Source of the DNA: Acidobacteriota bacterium
GTDB lineage: Bacteria; Acidobacteriota; Terriglobia; Acidiferrales; UBA7541
Assembly: GCA_003224085.1 (NCBI GenBank)
Contig: QHYK01000075.1
Span: 1 to 47,699, forward strand
DNA: 47,699 bases
Direction: 5' to 3'
Position numbers and translations under genes: made by a program
Part shown: positions 33,835 through 44,103 of the stretch, in pieces
Layout: each line of letters begins with the position of its first letter
Numbering within the stretch: the stretch's first letter is position 1
Notes under the pieces: model-generated
What the model was told of the DNA's origin: nothing
Database searches by the model: none
Seen by the model: only the letters and a program-made list of their open reading frames with translations

Positions 33835-36800
33835 CTACCAGTTCAGCTTGAGCGCGAATTGGAACTGGCGCGCATCGTAGGCGGCGGTTGGTTGGCCAGC
33901 GAAGCAAGTTGCGCCCGCGCTTGGGTCGCAGAGCTGGTTGACGGCGGCAATGTTGGTGCGATTGAAAAGGTTGAAGGCATCGGCTATGACATCGAACTTG
34001 AGCCGTTCGCCGAGCGGAATGCGCCGGGAAAGGCGCATGTCCCACTGGAAGAAATTGGGCATGACAAAGCGGTTGCGGCCAAGATCGCCGATGCAGCCCG
34101 CGCCAGCGGTCGTCAGGCCAGGAATGGCGAAGGCCGAGCCGCTATTTGTCAGGCAAACATTCGCCAGTCCGAACGTTACCCCCGGAAGGAAGGGCGACAT
34201 CGTGGCACCACCGACCGATGGGCGCGCCTGCGAGGCGCCAAGGTCAAGGCGCGTATCCTCGGCACTGATGACGTTGAACGGCCTCCCCGAAGAGAACTCC
34301 ACGATGGGAGAAAGCGTGAAGTCGCCGATGAAATGCTGGAAGAACCCGTCTCCGGACTTGGCGCTGCCGGATTGGAAGACGGCGCTCGTCACCCAGCGGT
34401 GGCGCTGGTCGTTCACGGAATTGGCGCGCTCGAGGTTGGGGAAGCGGCTGTCTTGCGGCTCGAGCGGGGATTGCAGGTCGGTTGAATCATCAAGGGAATG
34501 GGAGAATGTGTAGCTAGAAAGCAGCTCGAATCCCTTGGAGAAGCGCTTCGAAAGATTGAAAGTTACGGCGTTATACCAGGAGTTGCCGTTGGAAAGCTGC
34601 GCATCCACACTGTTCCATGGCACTGGGACACCGAAGCCGCCGGGGTAACATTTCCGGGCAGTATTCCCCAGCAAAGGGAATCCGGAAGGGAAGCAGGCAG
34701 CTTGCGCCGCGCCCGCCAATTGGGGATAGAGCGCCGCACCGGGACCGGCGAACGACGGATTCGGGCCGGATGGGCGGAAGAAATTGAAGGCCGCCGCCGT
34801 GCCCAAAGGCGTGCCGTTCAGAAACGCGAGCGGGCCGGGGCAGCCGCTCAGCGCTCCCAACACGCTGGGAATAATCGGATTAAAAGTGCAGCCATTAGAG
34901 CTGGTCACCGAGGCGCCGGGCACCGCAACGCTTAACGGAAGCGTGCCACAGACCGCGCTGGTAAAGCCGGCAGCATTGCAATCGGCAAAATTTACGTCGA
35001 GCAATTGAGGATCGGTGGAATTCACGTCGATGGGGCGGTTCAAGTGCAAACCGCGGGTCCACTGGTAGCCGAGGCTGAACTTCCAGGAGCCCGCGATTTC
35101 CCGCTCGACGGTGAGATTTGCCTGGTGGGCGTACGCGTAAACGAAGTTCTTCGAGAGCGGAAGAGTAAACGGCAAGATGGGCAGAGGGAATCCCGCTTGC
35201 AAATACGCCTGATTGGCGAAGACGGAACCGGAAGCAAGAGGATCGAAGCGCTGCTGGCCCGGCAAATAGAACATATTCGGGAGCGCGTTCAAAACGCCCT
35301 GGAAAATGGAAGAACCATTGAGGTTGGCGGGAGTGTCCAGCCCGTTTCCGCAAACCGGTGCTTGCGGAAGGAGGCCACAAGCAGAAGGCGTGCCTCCTGT
35401 GGACAGCAACTGCACGGAACGGCCGCCGTCGGCGGTGACAGCGTCGAACGCGGTTGCCAGAAGCGGGTGGTCATAGAACATGCCGTACCCCGCGCGGAGG
35501 ACCGTCTTGCCATTTCCTGCGGGATCCCAGGCCAGGCCAAACCGCGGAGCGACGTTGTTGTAATCGCGCGGGATGCCCTCCACGACGCCAAGAGCTTTTT
35601 CCGCAGCCGCATTGATTGCCGTGCCTGCCGCGAAGAGCGGGCTGATTTCCAGGTCATAGCGCACGCCGTAATTGACGGTGAAATGCCGGTTCATGCGCCA
35701 ACTGTCCTGAAGGAAGAAGCCCATCGGCTGATTGTCAAACGGGTGGTTGGAATTTCCGATGCCTTGGATGTAGGAAGTGGGAATCCCGAGGCCGTAGGAC
35801 TGAAGAGCGGTAGTGCCCGGAAGGGCCGTGACCCCGGGAACATTGTCGGGGAAACCGAAATGCGACGCAGCCAAACCGCCGAAATTTACGTCGCCGCCAA
35901 AGTCGAGTTCGAAAATCTGCGCCTTTTTCGAACGCAACTGGATGAGGTTGTAGTCGCCGCCCATTTTGAAGACGTGGCCGGCGCGAACCAAAGTCACGTT
36001 GTCGGTGAATTCGAAACGGCGCTCGATACGGTCCACCGTGGAATAAGGCTCGCGCCCGAAGTAAGCATAGCCCGGGATGTTGACCCCGACTTGGTCGCCG
36101 CCGGGAAGCTGCGAGAATCCGAAGTGCAGGCCGCGCCGAGCGATCTGCGTGCGGAATTCGTTGAATGTTTTGTCGGTGAAGATAGTGTCGTGCTGGAAGG
36201 TGACGTTGAGGTCGCGCGACTGATTGTATCCGGCGCGCGAGCCCGAGTTTTGCCCGAACACCTGGTTCTGCGAAGTGGAGGGCAACCCGGTGACGAGCGA
36301 CGGAGAAACTCCCACGCGGACAAAAGAGTTATTGCGGTTGTTCCAGCGCTGATCGATGCGCGCAGACCACAGGCTGGTTTTTTCCATGATCGGATAATTC
36401 CCGCGGATGGAATTCAAGCCCACATAAGATGCAGGAAGCGGAGCAACGTACACTCCAAAATTCGAGCAAGTAGCGCCGTTGTTCACTGGTTGAGCGGCGG
36501 GGCAAGCAACGGGGATCGAAAATTGAGCGCCAGGTGAAGCTGTCGGTGGAATGCCATTCTTCTGATAGAAGCCGTTCGCCACCGCGCCAAAATCGAACCG
36601 GTTCAGCGCAACGCTGGAAGCGGAACCCATGAAGACGGCGTAGCTTGCAGCCAGCTGCGCGAGTTGAGGATTGCCGGTAGCCTGGGAGGCCGCGAACAGA
36701 GCATTAACCGCATTGGCCTGGTCAGGAGTCAATTGCACTGTGAGCCCGCCGGCGGCCGGAGGCAAAGTCACCGGAACCATACCGAAATTGCCGATGCCAA

Positions 36801-37797
36801 TGCTGGAGAACCCCGTTTCCTCACGCTGCGTGTATTCGTAAGAAAAGAAACCGAAGGTCTTGTCTTTCCGGAGAGGACCGCCGAACGTCAGGCCGCTTTG
36901 CGTGCGCGTGTAGGCTTGCTTGACGGGGTCCAGCGCGCCGGTCACGGGATCCACTTGTCCGGAAAAAGCGTTGCGCGCTTGAAACGCTTTGTTGCGGAAA
37001 TAACCGAAGGCGTCGCCATGGAATTCGTTGCTACCGCTCTTGGTTACGATATTGACCACACCGCCGGTGGCGCGGCCATACTCCGCGTTGTAGTTACTGA
37101 GGATGAGCTGAAATTCCTGCACGCCTTCTTGGGAAATCGTGGAGCGGATGCCGTTGATGGAGTTGTCGCCGGCGTCCGCACCGTCGACGCTGACCATGTT
37201 GCCGCGCGCGCGCGCGCCGCCAATGCTCAGGCCGCTATTCGGGGCGGGGCCGATGGTGGGGGCCATGTCGCGCGTGGTCTGGGAATTCGTAAGCGTAAAG
37301 TTGATGTAATTGCGGCCGTTGATGGGCAGGTTATCAATGCGGCGCTGCTCCACGGTATCGGAAACCTCTGTCTTGGTGGTCTCGATGGGCGCGGTTTCCG
37401 CGGACACCATGAGGGTCTGCACCTGGCCGCGCAGTTGCAGCGCCGGGTTCAGCGTCGCAGCCTCACCGACAGTCAGTGAAATGGCGCGATTCTCATACGC
37501 TGCAAAATTGGCGCCGCCGTCAACGGTCATTTTGTATCGGCCGGGAGGAATTGCTACCAGGTCGTACCGCCCGCTGTCGTCGGTGACTGCAGTTCGCGTC
37601 GCTCCGGTGGCGGCGTTGGTCAGGGTGACCTTTGCGCCTTTCACGGCGAGATTCTGTGGATCGAGAACCGCTCCGGAAAGCGTGGCGGTATTTACCTGCG
37701 CCGAAGCGAACGCGGCACCTGCAAATAAGAGTGAAATAAGCAGAATAGACGCGAAGATGCACCGCCAAGCCGCCAAAGCACCTTCCCTGCGTTGCAT
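33835..37797 (-). CDS. Oar-like TonB-dependent outer-membrane protein
   Basis: A 1,320-residue protein. It has a signal peptide (FASILLISLLFAGAAFASAQ), a carboxypeptidase-regulatory-like domain (about 35-115: LSGAVLDPQNLAVKGAKVTL), a plug domain (VEQRRIDNLPINGRNYINFT) and a large outer-membrane beta barrel ending in the aromatic strand QFALKLNW. This is the standard Oar/adhesin-like TonB-dependent receptor of Acidobacteria, which have many copies, probably for uptake of polysaccharide or other large substrates. No TonB box can be named with confidence. The internally deleted copy at 5646-6090 shows the same ends. No substrate-processing genes are adjacent. Confidence 0.93.
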   Translation of the reverse strand: MQRREGALAAWRCIFASILLISLLFAGAAFASAQVNTATLSGAVLDPQNLAVKGAKVTLTNAATGATRTAVTDDSGRYDLVAIPPGRYKMTVDGGANFAAYENRAISLTVGEAATLNPALQLRGQVQTLMVSAETAPIETTKTEVSDTVEQRRIDNLPINGRNYINFTLTNSQTTRDMAPTIGPAPNSGLSIGGARARGNMVSVDGADAGDNSINGIRSTISQEGVQEFQLILSNYNAEYGRATGGVVNIVTKSGSNEFHGDAFGYFRNKAFQARNAFSGQVDPVTGALDPVKQAYTRTQSGLTFGGPLRKDKTFGFFSYEYTQREETGFSSIGIGNFGMVPVTLPPAAGGLTVQLTPDQANAVNALFAASQATGNPQLAQLAASYAVFMGSASSVALNRFDFGAVANGFYQKNGIPPTASPGAQFSIPVACPAAQPVNNGATCSNFGVYVAPLPASYVGLNSIRGNYPIMEKTSLWSARIDQRWNNRNNSFVRVGVSPSLVTGLPSTSQNQVFGQNSGSRAGYNQSRDLNVTFQHDTIFTDKTFNEFRTQIARRGLHFGFSQLPGGDQVGVNIPGYAYFGREPYSTVDRIERRFEFTDNVTLVRAGHVFKMGGDYNLIQLRSKKAQIFELDFGGDVNFGGLAASHFGFPDNVPGVTALPGTTALQSYGLGIPTSYIQGIGNSNHPFDNQPMGFFLQDSWRMNRHFTVNYGVRYDLEISPLFAAGTAINAAAEKALGVVEGIPRDYNNVAPRFGLAWDPAGNGKTVLRAGYGMFYDHPLLATAFDAVTADGGRSVQLLSTGGTPSACGLLPQAPVCGNGLDTPANLNGSSIFQGVLNALPNMFYLPGQQRFDPLASGSVFANQAYLQAGFPLPILPFTLPLSKNFVYAYAHQANLTVEREIAGSWKFSLGYQWTRGLHLNRPIDVNSTDPQLLDVNFADCNAAGFTSAVCGTLPLSVAVPGASVTSSNGCTFNPIIPSVLGALSGCPGPLAFLNGTPLGTAAAFNFFRPSGPNPSFAGPGAALYPQLAGAAQAACFPSGFPLLGNTARKCYPGGFGVPVPWNSVDAQLSNGNSWYNAVTFNLSKRFSKGFELLSSYTFSHSLDDSTDLQSPLEPQDSRFPNLERANSVNDQRHRWVTSAVFQSGSAKSGDGFFQHFIGDFTLSPIVEFSSGRPFNVISAEDTRLDLGASQARPSVGGATMSPFLPGVTFGLANVCLTNSGSAFAIPGLTTAGAGCIGDLGRNRFVMPNFFQWDMRLSRRIPLGERLKFDVIADAFNLFNRTNIAAVNQLCDPSAGATCFAGQPTAAYDARQFQFALKLNW

Positions 37798-38259
37798 GAG
37801 TTTTCCCTCCTGTTGCTTCTGAATCTACCGCTACCCCCGGCGGTGACGGGCTGGCCCGCCGCTAGCACGCCTGAAACAATTGAATACAGGGCTTTTACTG
37901 TAATGCAGCCCGGCTTTCAACGGAAAACTTTTCCCAGAGTTAGCTTGAAATCCAATTCTCCGGGTGCGGGCGGCAGCCTGACGTGAATCGCGCCCACCCG
38001 GCAAGCGACAAGAGGAGAAACGGCGGAGAACAGGGGGAAGAATGTCGCTTCTGGTCGTGCCCGGCCTCTGCAGGGTAAGGGAACCTCAAGCCCCTACAAG
38101 ATTCTCAGGCACTTTGCTCACTTTGTAATGCAAACTAGTTTGCCTCAAAAACTATATGGCCGCACCATCTACATGGCGGACTTCCATCATCCCGTAGTCC
38201 AGGCCTTGACGTCCAGCTGGTTCCTGATCAGGGATAACCACTGTTGGGGCCGCAGTCGG
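37798..38259. other. intergenic region upstream of the Oar-like gene
   Basis: About 460 bases, the likely promoter and leader region of the receptor gene. No gene is supported. It contains the 14-base palindrome described separately. Confidence 0.35.
38130..38143. promoter_or_regulatory. 14-bp perfect palindrome, possible operator
   Basis: GCAAACTAGTTTGC is a perfect palindrome about 330 bases upstream of the Oar-like start. The half-site CAAAC resembles LacI/PurR-type operators, in a somewhat different arrangement. A few such palindromes are expected by chance in a window of this size. Confidence 0.25.
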
Positions 38260-41037
38260 CTAGAGCTGAAGGTGGCGCTGGACGAGCTTGCGGAGCTTTT
38301 CGCGGTCTTCCTCGCTCATGTGCACGAATTCCACGCCGTTCCCGTCTTGGCCGATGTTGCGGACCACCGCCGTAAAATTGATCTTGCGAAGACCAGCGCG
38401 AATCTCCAGCTTGATAGAGTCGCCGACGGTGAGTTTTCGCGGAGACTCGAGATAGGCGCCGCCCAGGCTGATGGTTTTCACCCGAGCCAACCCGGCCGGG
38501 GTTCCTTCAATCTGCGCACGCAGCGGCGACTCCAGAGGCACCCGCACGTAGCGCCGAGGAACGAGGTAACCGGAGCTCGATTGCCCGGGCGCCCCAAACG
38601 CGGCCGCGGCCTGCTTGAAGGAGGGGCGGTTCTCGATGAGTGCGAGAGCATCCTCCGCGGCTGCCCGCAGACCTGCAGGCTCGGCGTAGGTAAGGCCGTC
38701 CCGCTTTTCGACGAGCGAACGGAGAAGTTCCGCGGCATCGTACGAGCGCATCCGGCCTAATGCCTCGATGGCTTTGATGCGCACAAACTGGTCGCGCAAG
38801 ACCTCGTGTTCCCCTGCCGCGATTTCCATCAGGTGTGGGACGGCCGAGGCTTCCTGTGCCAGTCCGATTTGATCGATCATCATGGGCACAACCATAGGAT
38901 GTGCCTCGGCGAGGATGGCGGAGAAGACGAAGGCGGCACTCTGCGCCGACCCCGAACTGCAAGGCCTTGATAGTTCACTCACGGCCAAGTCCTGGAGGTT
39001 CCATTCCCAGCTTCCAATCGCGCGGGCGAGTCCGCGCAGCAGACGCTCGGCGTCTGCTGCGGCCAGAAGCCTGATCGCGGCAGTCACGCGCTGCCGGCGC
39101 GCTTCATAAAGCCGCGTCTCGAGTAGGTTGAGAACAGGAATGCCAATCGTCCGCAGCAGGCGGGCCATGGCCTGAAGCATCTCCGCGCCCCGCGGCTCTG
39201 TCAGCAGCAGGGTCAAGCGGTCCAGCAAACGTTCCGGATCGCGCTGCAAGAGCCGGGGCAAAACGGGATCCAGCGGGCGGTTCGCCAGCGCCGCGTCCAC
39301 CAGTAAGAACCAGCGGTCCTGGGCAACCAAACGGGCTGCAAGGTTGGTCATGTGATCGTGCTCTTTGTCACGAGGCGCGCGCTCAAGGCCGGTGAGGAGG
39401 AATTCGAATCCGCCAAAGTCAGCGCGACGCAAAGTGATTCGGCCCAGGGCTTCGACCAGTGCGGCAAGCAGTGCAGCGGTTTCCGGGGTGCGCTCGGTTT
39501 GAAGGGCTTTCAAGGCACTGCGGCTGAAATCTTCCGGCAATTGATTAGGCCAGAGAGACTCGATAATGGGAATAAGCTCATTCAGTCCGGCGGCGACCAA
39601 ACGCCTTGCGGAAGCCTCGGAGAGTTCCAGGCGCCGCAAATAGTTCAAAACAATGGTCCGCGCTTCGCGGCGGGGAGCGTCCGCGCCAGTGTCCACAAGC
39701 TGCCCAAGAGTCTGCCGCAGAGCGGCAACCGGAACGCACCAGACTTCCGGGCCGCGCAACACGGCCGATTTCTCGCGCGCCGGAAGCTCCAGCCAGAAGC
39801 GGTCAATCAGTTGTTCGCGATGCTTTTCCGTGGCCCAGGTCACCGCCAGCGAGGAAAGATGTTGCGAAGCATGCGGACCAGAGTAGGCGCCGGACTCCAC
39901 AAGCACATCCGCCAAACGATGGAAAGTCGGGCGTATCGTTTGGGGAGTCAGCGAGCCGCCTGCAAACTCCGCGCTGAGGAATTCCAGAATGATGTTTTCA
40001 GACAGGCGCAGCAGATAAGGAAGCGGTTGCTCGCCGTCGCGCGGAGAATACTGCGAGACGCACTGAAGCAGCATGCGCACGCTCTCGCGGCTGGCCTCTT
40101 CCATGGCCCCGTGAATCGCACGCGCGGCTTCCTCGGGAGAGATGCCGCGGGCGGTTTCGAGCGGAGGAGTAAGGCGGGCCAGCAGGCGCAGCGTGGCCAT
40201 CAAGTCGTCGAAGTCAGGCGCTTTGATCGGTGAGTCGCTGGATGCACGCGGGGTGTGCCCGCCATAGGCGACTAGAGCGCCAATCAGGCTCGCCAATACC
40301 GTGTCTACCTTGCGCTCGGTTTGGGTATTCACCGAAATGCCTTCCACGCGGTTCTCGAGGAGACGACCGGACCACCGGGCACCGGTGTCATCGACTGCCG
40401 GCTCCTCCGACTTTACCAATGACTCTTTCATGAGTCGGGCCAGCGTGTCCAGTGCACCGACATGGAATTTCCGGGAAAAGACCAAGGACCATATCCCCAT
40501 GCGCTGTAAGTCTGCGGCTAGCGCCTGCATCTCACCGCGCGCGTCGGGCAAGTGCCCATCGCCGATCCTGGGAACCACAATCCCGCCCCGCTCGACTCGA
40601 ATTTCCATTCCTTCTAAACCTTCCGTGACTTGACGCAGGGCATCGTATGCGCTATCGAGGCTGTCCAGACGGCAGGGATGATTCTTCTCGTAAAGGCGTT
40701 CCGACCGCAGGAGCAAATGAAAGTTGCGAAGAGCGCGCTGCGCTTCGATGGATTTGTGGTCCGCCGTAGGCAAGGATGTCAACAAAGAGGTTACTGCGCC
40801 GTGTCCGGCGGGCTTGGAAGCGGAATCGGCCGCCGCCGCAGACCGGGCGTCCCGCTCCCCACCGTCGATTGGCAATGTGGCGCGCAAGGCCAAAGAAGTC
40901 TCCCACGCCTTGTGTGAGGTTTCACCCGTTCGCCGGGGCCGCGGGTCGAAGCTCCCGCGGCGAAAGCACACCAGGCCTACCAATGCCCATGCAACTGGCT
41001 CTCCCAGAGGAGATACGGATAAGCCTTGTGTTTTCAT
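38260..41037 (-). CDS. large HEAT-like protein with C-terminal PilZ domain
   Basis: A 925-residue protein, if the start is the ATG at 41035-41037 (an open frame continues 41 codons upstream without a good site). Most of the length is helical repeats of the HEAT/armadillo type, clearest in the latter half (LLRTIGIPVLNLLETRLYEA, and GRMRSYDAAELLRSLVEKRD near 800). The last 100 residues form a PilZ domain (RRYVRVPLESPL, ISLGGAYLESP, NGVEFVHMSEEDRE) of the kind that binds cyclic di-GMP, although the RxxxR and DxSxxG motifs are only partly matched (RRYVR; ISLGG). It follows the Ser/Thr kinase gene by about 125 bases on the same strand and may share its transcript. Confidence 0.8.
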   Translation of the reverse strand: MKTQGLSVSPLGEPVAWALVGLVCFRRGSFDPRPRRTGETSHKAWETSLALRATLPIDGGERDARSAAAADSASKPAGHGAVTSLLTSLPTADHKSIEAQRALRNFHLLLRSERLYEKNHPCRLDSLDSAYDALRQVTEGLEGMEIRVERGGIVVPRIGDGHLPDARGEMQALAADLQRMGIWSLVFSRKFHVGALDTLARLMKESLVKSEEPAVDDTGARWSGRLLENRVEGISVNTQTERKVDTVLASLIGALVAYGGHTPRASSDSPIKAPDFDDLMATLRLLARLTPPLETARGISPEEAARAIHGAMEEASRESVRMLLQCVSQYSPRDGEQPLPYLLRLSENIILEFLSAEFAGGSLTPQTIRPTFHRLADVLVESGAYSGPHASQHLSSLAVTWATEKHREQLIDRFWLELPAREKSAVLRGPEVWCVPVAALRQTLGQLVDTGADAPRREARTIVLNYLRRLELSEASARRLVAAGLNELIPIIESLWPNQLPEDFSRSALKALQTERTPETAALLAALVEALGRITLRRADFGGFEFLLTGLERAPRDKEHDHMTNLAARLVAQDRWFLLVDAALANRPLDPVLPRLLQRDPERLLDRLTLLLTEPRGAEMLQAMARLLRTIGIPVLNLLETRLYEARRQRVTAAIRLLAAADAERLLRGLARAIGSWEWNLQDLAVSELSRPCSSGSAQSAAFVFSAILAEAHPMVVPMMIDQIGLAQEASAVPHLMEIAAGEHEVLRDQFVRIKAIEALGRMRSYDAAELLRSLVEKRDGLTYAEPAGLRAAAEDALALIENRPSFKQAAAAFGAPGQSSSGYLVPRRYVRVPLESPLRAQIEGTPAGLARVKTISLGGAYLESPRKLTVGDSIKLEIRAGLRKINFTAVVRNIGQDGNGVEFVHMSEEDREKLRKLVQRHLQL

Positions 41038-41163
41038 AGGGAAAGGCCAGGAGTCCTCAGAACGAGGGAGGCACGAATGAAACAAATTGTTACGCTTTCG
41101 GTAGGCTCTTTCGCAAATGCTCAGCTGGGAAAGGGACTTTCGGGTTGCGGAGGGAGGCAAAAG

Positions 41164-43461
41164 CTACTTTGGCTGCAAGGTTTGGTCGACCGTGACGGTG
41201 CCTCCTTCGCTGGCTTGAACGGTGCGCTTCGCGAACTGATACCCGTTGAGTTTAAGCGTGACGGTGTGCAGCCCCGTAGGTATTTGAACCCGCGCAGGCG
41301 TGAACTGAGCGGTGGAATTCCCATCCACGATGATTTCTGCGCCCTTAGGATTGCTGCTCACCTGCGCCCAAGCGACGCGCGCGGCTGACCTTTCCGTTAA
41401 CTCGATATTGAGTTGTGTCTGGATATCCTTCACTTGAATACTGCTGGAATGGGGCTCGTATCCCGGCAGCCTCAAGACCAGATTGTATTGCCCCGGCGCG
41501 AGGGGCAGGACGACTGGGGTTTGGCCGGACTGCTTGGCACCGTTGATGAAAACGTCTGCGCCCGGCGGCTGCGTGGCGATGAAAATTCCCTTGGCGAGCG
41601 ATTCGAGCTTGATCTTCTGGTCTTGCGCTTCGCCTTCCTTGATTTGCAGAGCCGTCTGGACGGGTTGATAGCCTTCCTTTTGCACTTCCAAGCTGTAGCG
41701 CTGCGGTTTGAGATTGTTGAAGCTGCAGGGCGTCTCGCACTTGCTCAAGACATAGCCCGCGGGGCCGTGCAGAACGGCGGTCGCTCCTATCACGTCGGTA
41801 ACCACTTGAATCGCGCCGCGGCCAGCGGCTGGAACGGGATGACTGCTGTCGTCGGAAGCGCCCGCCGCAGTGGTGGCCGCATCGTCGTATTCGATGTGGT
41901 CGATTACGTGCACGCTTGGCGGAGCGTTCCGCAGGAATTTCAGCAGCTCGCCATGCTCGGAGGGACGCAGCTTGCCGGCGAGTGTCAGGGTGTTGCCTGT
42001 TCCTTGGACCTTTGCGCGTCCCGCAAGTCCCTTTTCGGAGATGGCCTCTTCGATGCGGCCTTTGTATTCCGCCGCTCTAGGAGTAAGAGAAGTCTCCGCT
42101 CGCTTCGGTGCGGTTTTTTCAGGCGCGGCATCCACGGGTTTCGCGTCGCTTGCCTTATCGGGAGCGCTCGTTGCACGTTCACTCGAGCCTTGAGAAGTCT
42201 CGCTCGCGGCTGGAGCTGCTCCGGAATTGGCAGCAGTGGTTTCCGAAGGTGGCTTCGACGAGTTGGTCTCTTTGACCTGCTCGTTATGCAAGGCTCGCGC
42301 GGCCTCGAAGACAGGCTTGATCTTGATTGCGCCGTAGACGATCACCGCAACAAGAAGCAAGCCTGCAAAGATCGTACCCACAACGCTTTTTCTCTTTGGG
42401 AGTGGGGCCGGAACCGGCGCGATAGTTCCGGTGCGGCGGACGACGGGAGTTTGTCCCGGAGATGCGGCGCGCGCGGCTAAGGAGCGAGCCGTGGCCACCA
42501 CGGTGGGGTCGTCACTGGGGAGCGCTTGGCCCACGAGTCCCCGGCCACCGGCGTTGCTGCTTGCCACGGTAGCTGCGGGAGAGCCGCCCATCACCATCGT
42601 CGAATTCGGATTGCCACCGGCGAAGCCTTGCGCGCGGTAATTGCGCAAGTCATCCAGCATCTCGTGGCAGGTTTGATAGCGCTGTTCCGGCTCTCTTGCC
42701 AGCGCCTTCATCACCACCGCGCTGATTCCGGGGTGAATCGAGGGATCGATTTGCCGCGGGGGAACGGCATCTTCATTGACAATCTTGTAGATGACGGTGG
42801 TGATGTTTTGCCCCGGAAAAGGCTTTTCGCCGGTCAGCATTTCATAGAGCATGACGCCCAGCGAAAAAATGTCGCTGCGGCCGTCCACGGCGCGTCCCTT
42901 CACCTGCTCGGGAGACATATAGCTGGGCGTGCCCATGACGTGCGCGGTTTGTTGCGTGCTGCCGAATTGAAGAATCTTGGCGGTGCCAAAGTCGGTGATT
43001 TTGACAGTGTCGTCCGCGGCGAGCATCAAGTTGGCCGGCTTAATGTCGCGGTGAACGACGTTGCGTTCGTGGGCGAATTGCAATGCGCTGAGGGTCTGAT
43101 CGAGGATGCGCAGCGTGCGCGGCAGAGGGAAGGAATTCCCGCCGTCTAAAAGGGCCTGGAGGCTTTTGCCCTCCACCAATTCCATGGTGATGTAGTAGAG
43201 GCCGTCTTCTTCGCCGGCGTCATAAACAACAACAATATTCGGATGCGTAAGCAGGCCGGCGGCGCGCGCTTCGGTTTGAAACCGCGCCAGAAGCTCGGCG
43301 TGCTTGAGTCCCGTGCCCTGCTCGCTGAGACGGATGGTTTTTACCGCGACGGTGCGCCCGATGACGGGGTCGACGGCCCTGTACACAATGCCCATCGCGC
43401 CGCGGCCGAGCTCTCCGACGATTTCGTATCTTCCGGCTTTTGTTACTGTTTCCATCTTCAA
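41164..43461 (-). CDS. Ser/Thr protein kinase with BON-like and three PEGA domains
   Basis: A 765-residue Hanks-type kinase. The catalytic domain (about 10-270) is complete: GELGRGAMG (16-24), catalytic K41 (VAVKTI), HRDIKPANL (137-145), DFG (157-159) and MSPEQ near 182. A linker leads to a membrane helix (VVGTIFAGLLLVAVIVYGAI, about 355-375) and an Ala/Ser/Thr-rich stalk. Beyond the membrane comes a BON-like module (about 480-545, TLTLAGKLRPSEHGELLKFL) and three PEGA repeats (about 565-765). The outer part probably senses the envelope, and PEGA modules often bind sugars or surface layers. The start may be M1 or M3. Likely opposed by the phosphatase at 30265-31131. Confidence 0.92.
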   Translation of the reverse strand: MKMETVTKAGRYEIVGELGRGAMGIVYRAVDPVIGRTVAVKTIRLSEQGTGLKHAELLARFQTEARAAGLLTHPNIVVVYDAGEEDGLYYITMELVEGKSLQALLDGGNSFPLPRTLRILDQTLSALQFAHERNVVHRDIKPANLMLAADDTVKITDFGTAKILQFGSTQQTAHVMGTPSYMSPEQVKGRAVDGRSDIFSLGVMLYEMLTGEKPFPGQNITTVIYKIVNEDAVPPRQIDPSIHPGISAVVMKALAREPEQRYQTCHEMLDDLRNYRAQGFAGGNPNSTMVMGGSPAATVASSNAGGRGLVGQALPSDDPTVVATARSLAARAASPGQTPVVRRTGTIAPVPAPLPKRKSVVGTIFAGLLLVAVIVYGAIKIKPVFEAARALHNEQVKETNSSKPPSETTAANSGAAPAASETSQGSSERATSAPDKASDAKPVDAAPEKTAPKRAETSLTPRAAEYKGRIEEAISEKGLAGRAKVQGTGNTLTLAGKLRPSEHGELLKFLRNAPPSVHVIDHIEYDDAATTAAGASDDSSHPVPAAGRGAIQVVTDVIGATAVLHGPAGYVLSKCETPCSFNNLKPQRYSLEVQKEGYQPVQTALQIKEGEAQDQKIKLESLAKGIFIATQPPGADVFINGAKQSGQTPVVLPLAPGQYNLVLRLPGYEPHSSSIQVKDIQTQLNIELTERSAARVAWAQVSSNPKGAEIIVDGNSTAQFTPARVQIPTGLHTVTLKLNGYQFAKRTVQASEGGTVTVDQTLQPK

Positions 43462-43767
43462 GCGGGCGCTGATTTGAAAAGCAACGCCTCAGAAAAGCCC
43501 CACTCGCTCGCCGGGCAGACTGCCCCTCTTTTTGAGGGCTTAGGGCCTGTGTTGCTGGAGCTTGGTATTTTTAGCCTGACGTTGTCCTGCGGACATGCGT
43601 CCACCGACACCCGGGCGCCCTACTTGGCACAGTACCCAGCGGAATTTCGAAAGGTCAACGCTACTGGCGTACCAGTGTTTCGCACTCGATACGTGGCCGT
43701 TCGGTCGGGCTCGAAATCAAACGAGGTTCCGGGGACCAAATCAACCCTTAGCTGGAGTGTAGTCGTG
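43462..43767. other. intergenic region upstream of the kinase
   Basis: About 300 bases between the kinase start and the cydB remnant. Nothing is recognisable in any frame. It should contain the kinase promoter on the minus strand. Confidence 0.35.
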
Positions 43768-44100
43768 CTAGTGACCGTAGCCGTGAGAGTCCTTGTCGGC
43801 CGTTACCTTGCCTGAGAAGGAGCGGCAGAGATATGTGAAATAACCTGCCGCAAGAATCATCCCAAGCACCCACTATACAAGGCCAATCTTCAGGCCGTAG
43901 TTACCGGCTTTGGCGTTGCTCAGGGTCCGCGAGCAGATGGGATTCCGTGCGGGCAGCACCATGGGATAAGGGCCGAAGACCACGCTGGTCAACATGCCGG
44001 TCAAATACGCGCAGGAAGCAAGAAGGCTTTGCGTTCATCCCGCTTTGGCAATTCGAAAAGAACGCCGGCCAGGCCGGCGACCGCGAGTAAAGAATCACCT
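43768..44100 (-). pseudogene. C-terminal remnant of cytochrome bd oxidase subunit II
   Basis: Read on the minus strand, LASCAYLTGMLTSVVFGPYP is followed by NAKAGNYGLKIGLV, a TAG stop (43873-43875) where the family has Trp in ..GL.WW..GM.., then WVLGMILAAGYFTYLCRSFS and GKV....HGYGH at the original stop (43768-43770). Upstream, LLAVAGLAGVLFELPKRDER belongs to the same gene but in another frame, so a frameshift lies near 44020. These are the last two or three helices of CydB. About two thirds of the gene (230 residues) is missing and cydA is not present. Confidence 0.75.
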
Positions 44101-44103
44101 TCA

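Noticed and set aside
35005-36537. A 510-codon open frame opposite the Oar-like gene
   Set aside because: Antisense shadow of the barrel coding sequence; no recognisable domain and no ribosome-binding site.
44020-44100. A plus-strand frame reading EGFAFIPLWQFEKNAG just before the malic-enzyme fragment, at first taken as its continuation
   Set aside because: It ends in a stop before TFNDGIQGT, and the opposite strand of the same bases gives a better match to CydB.
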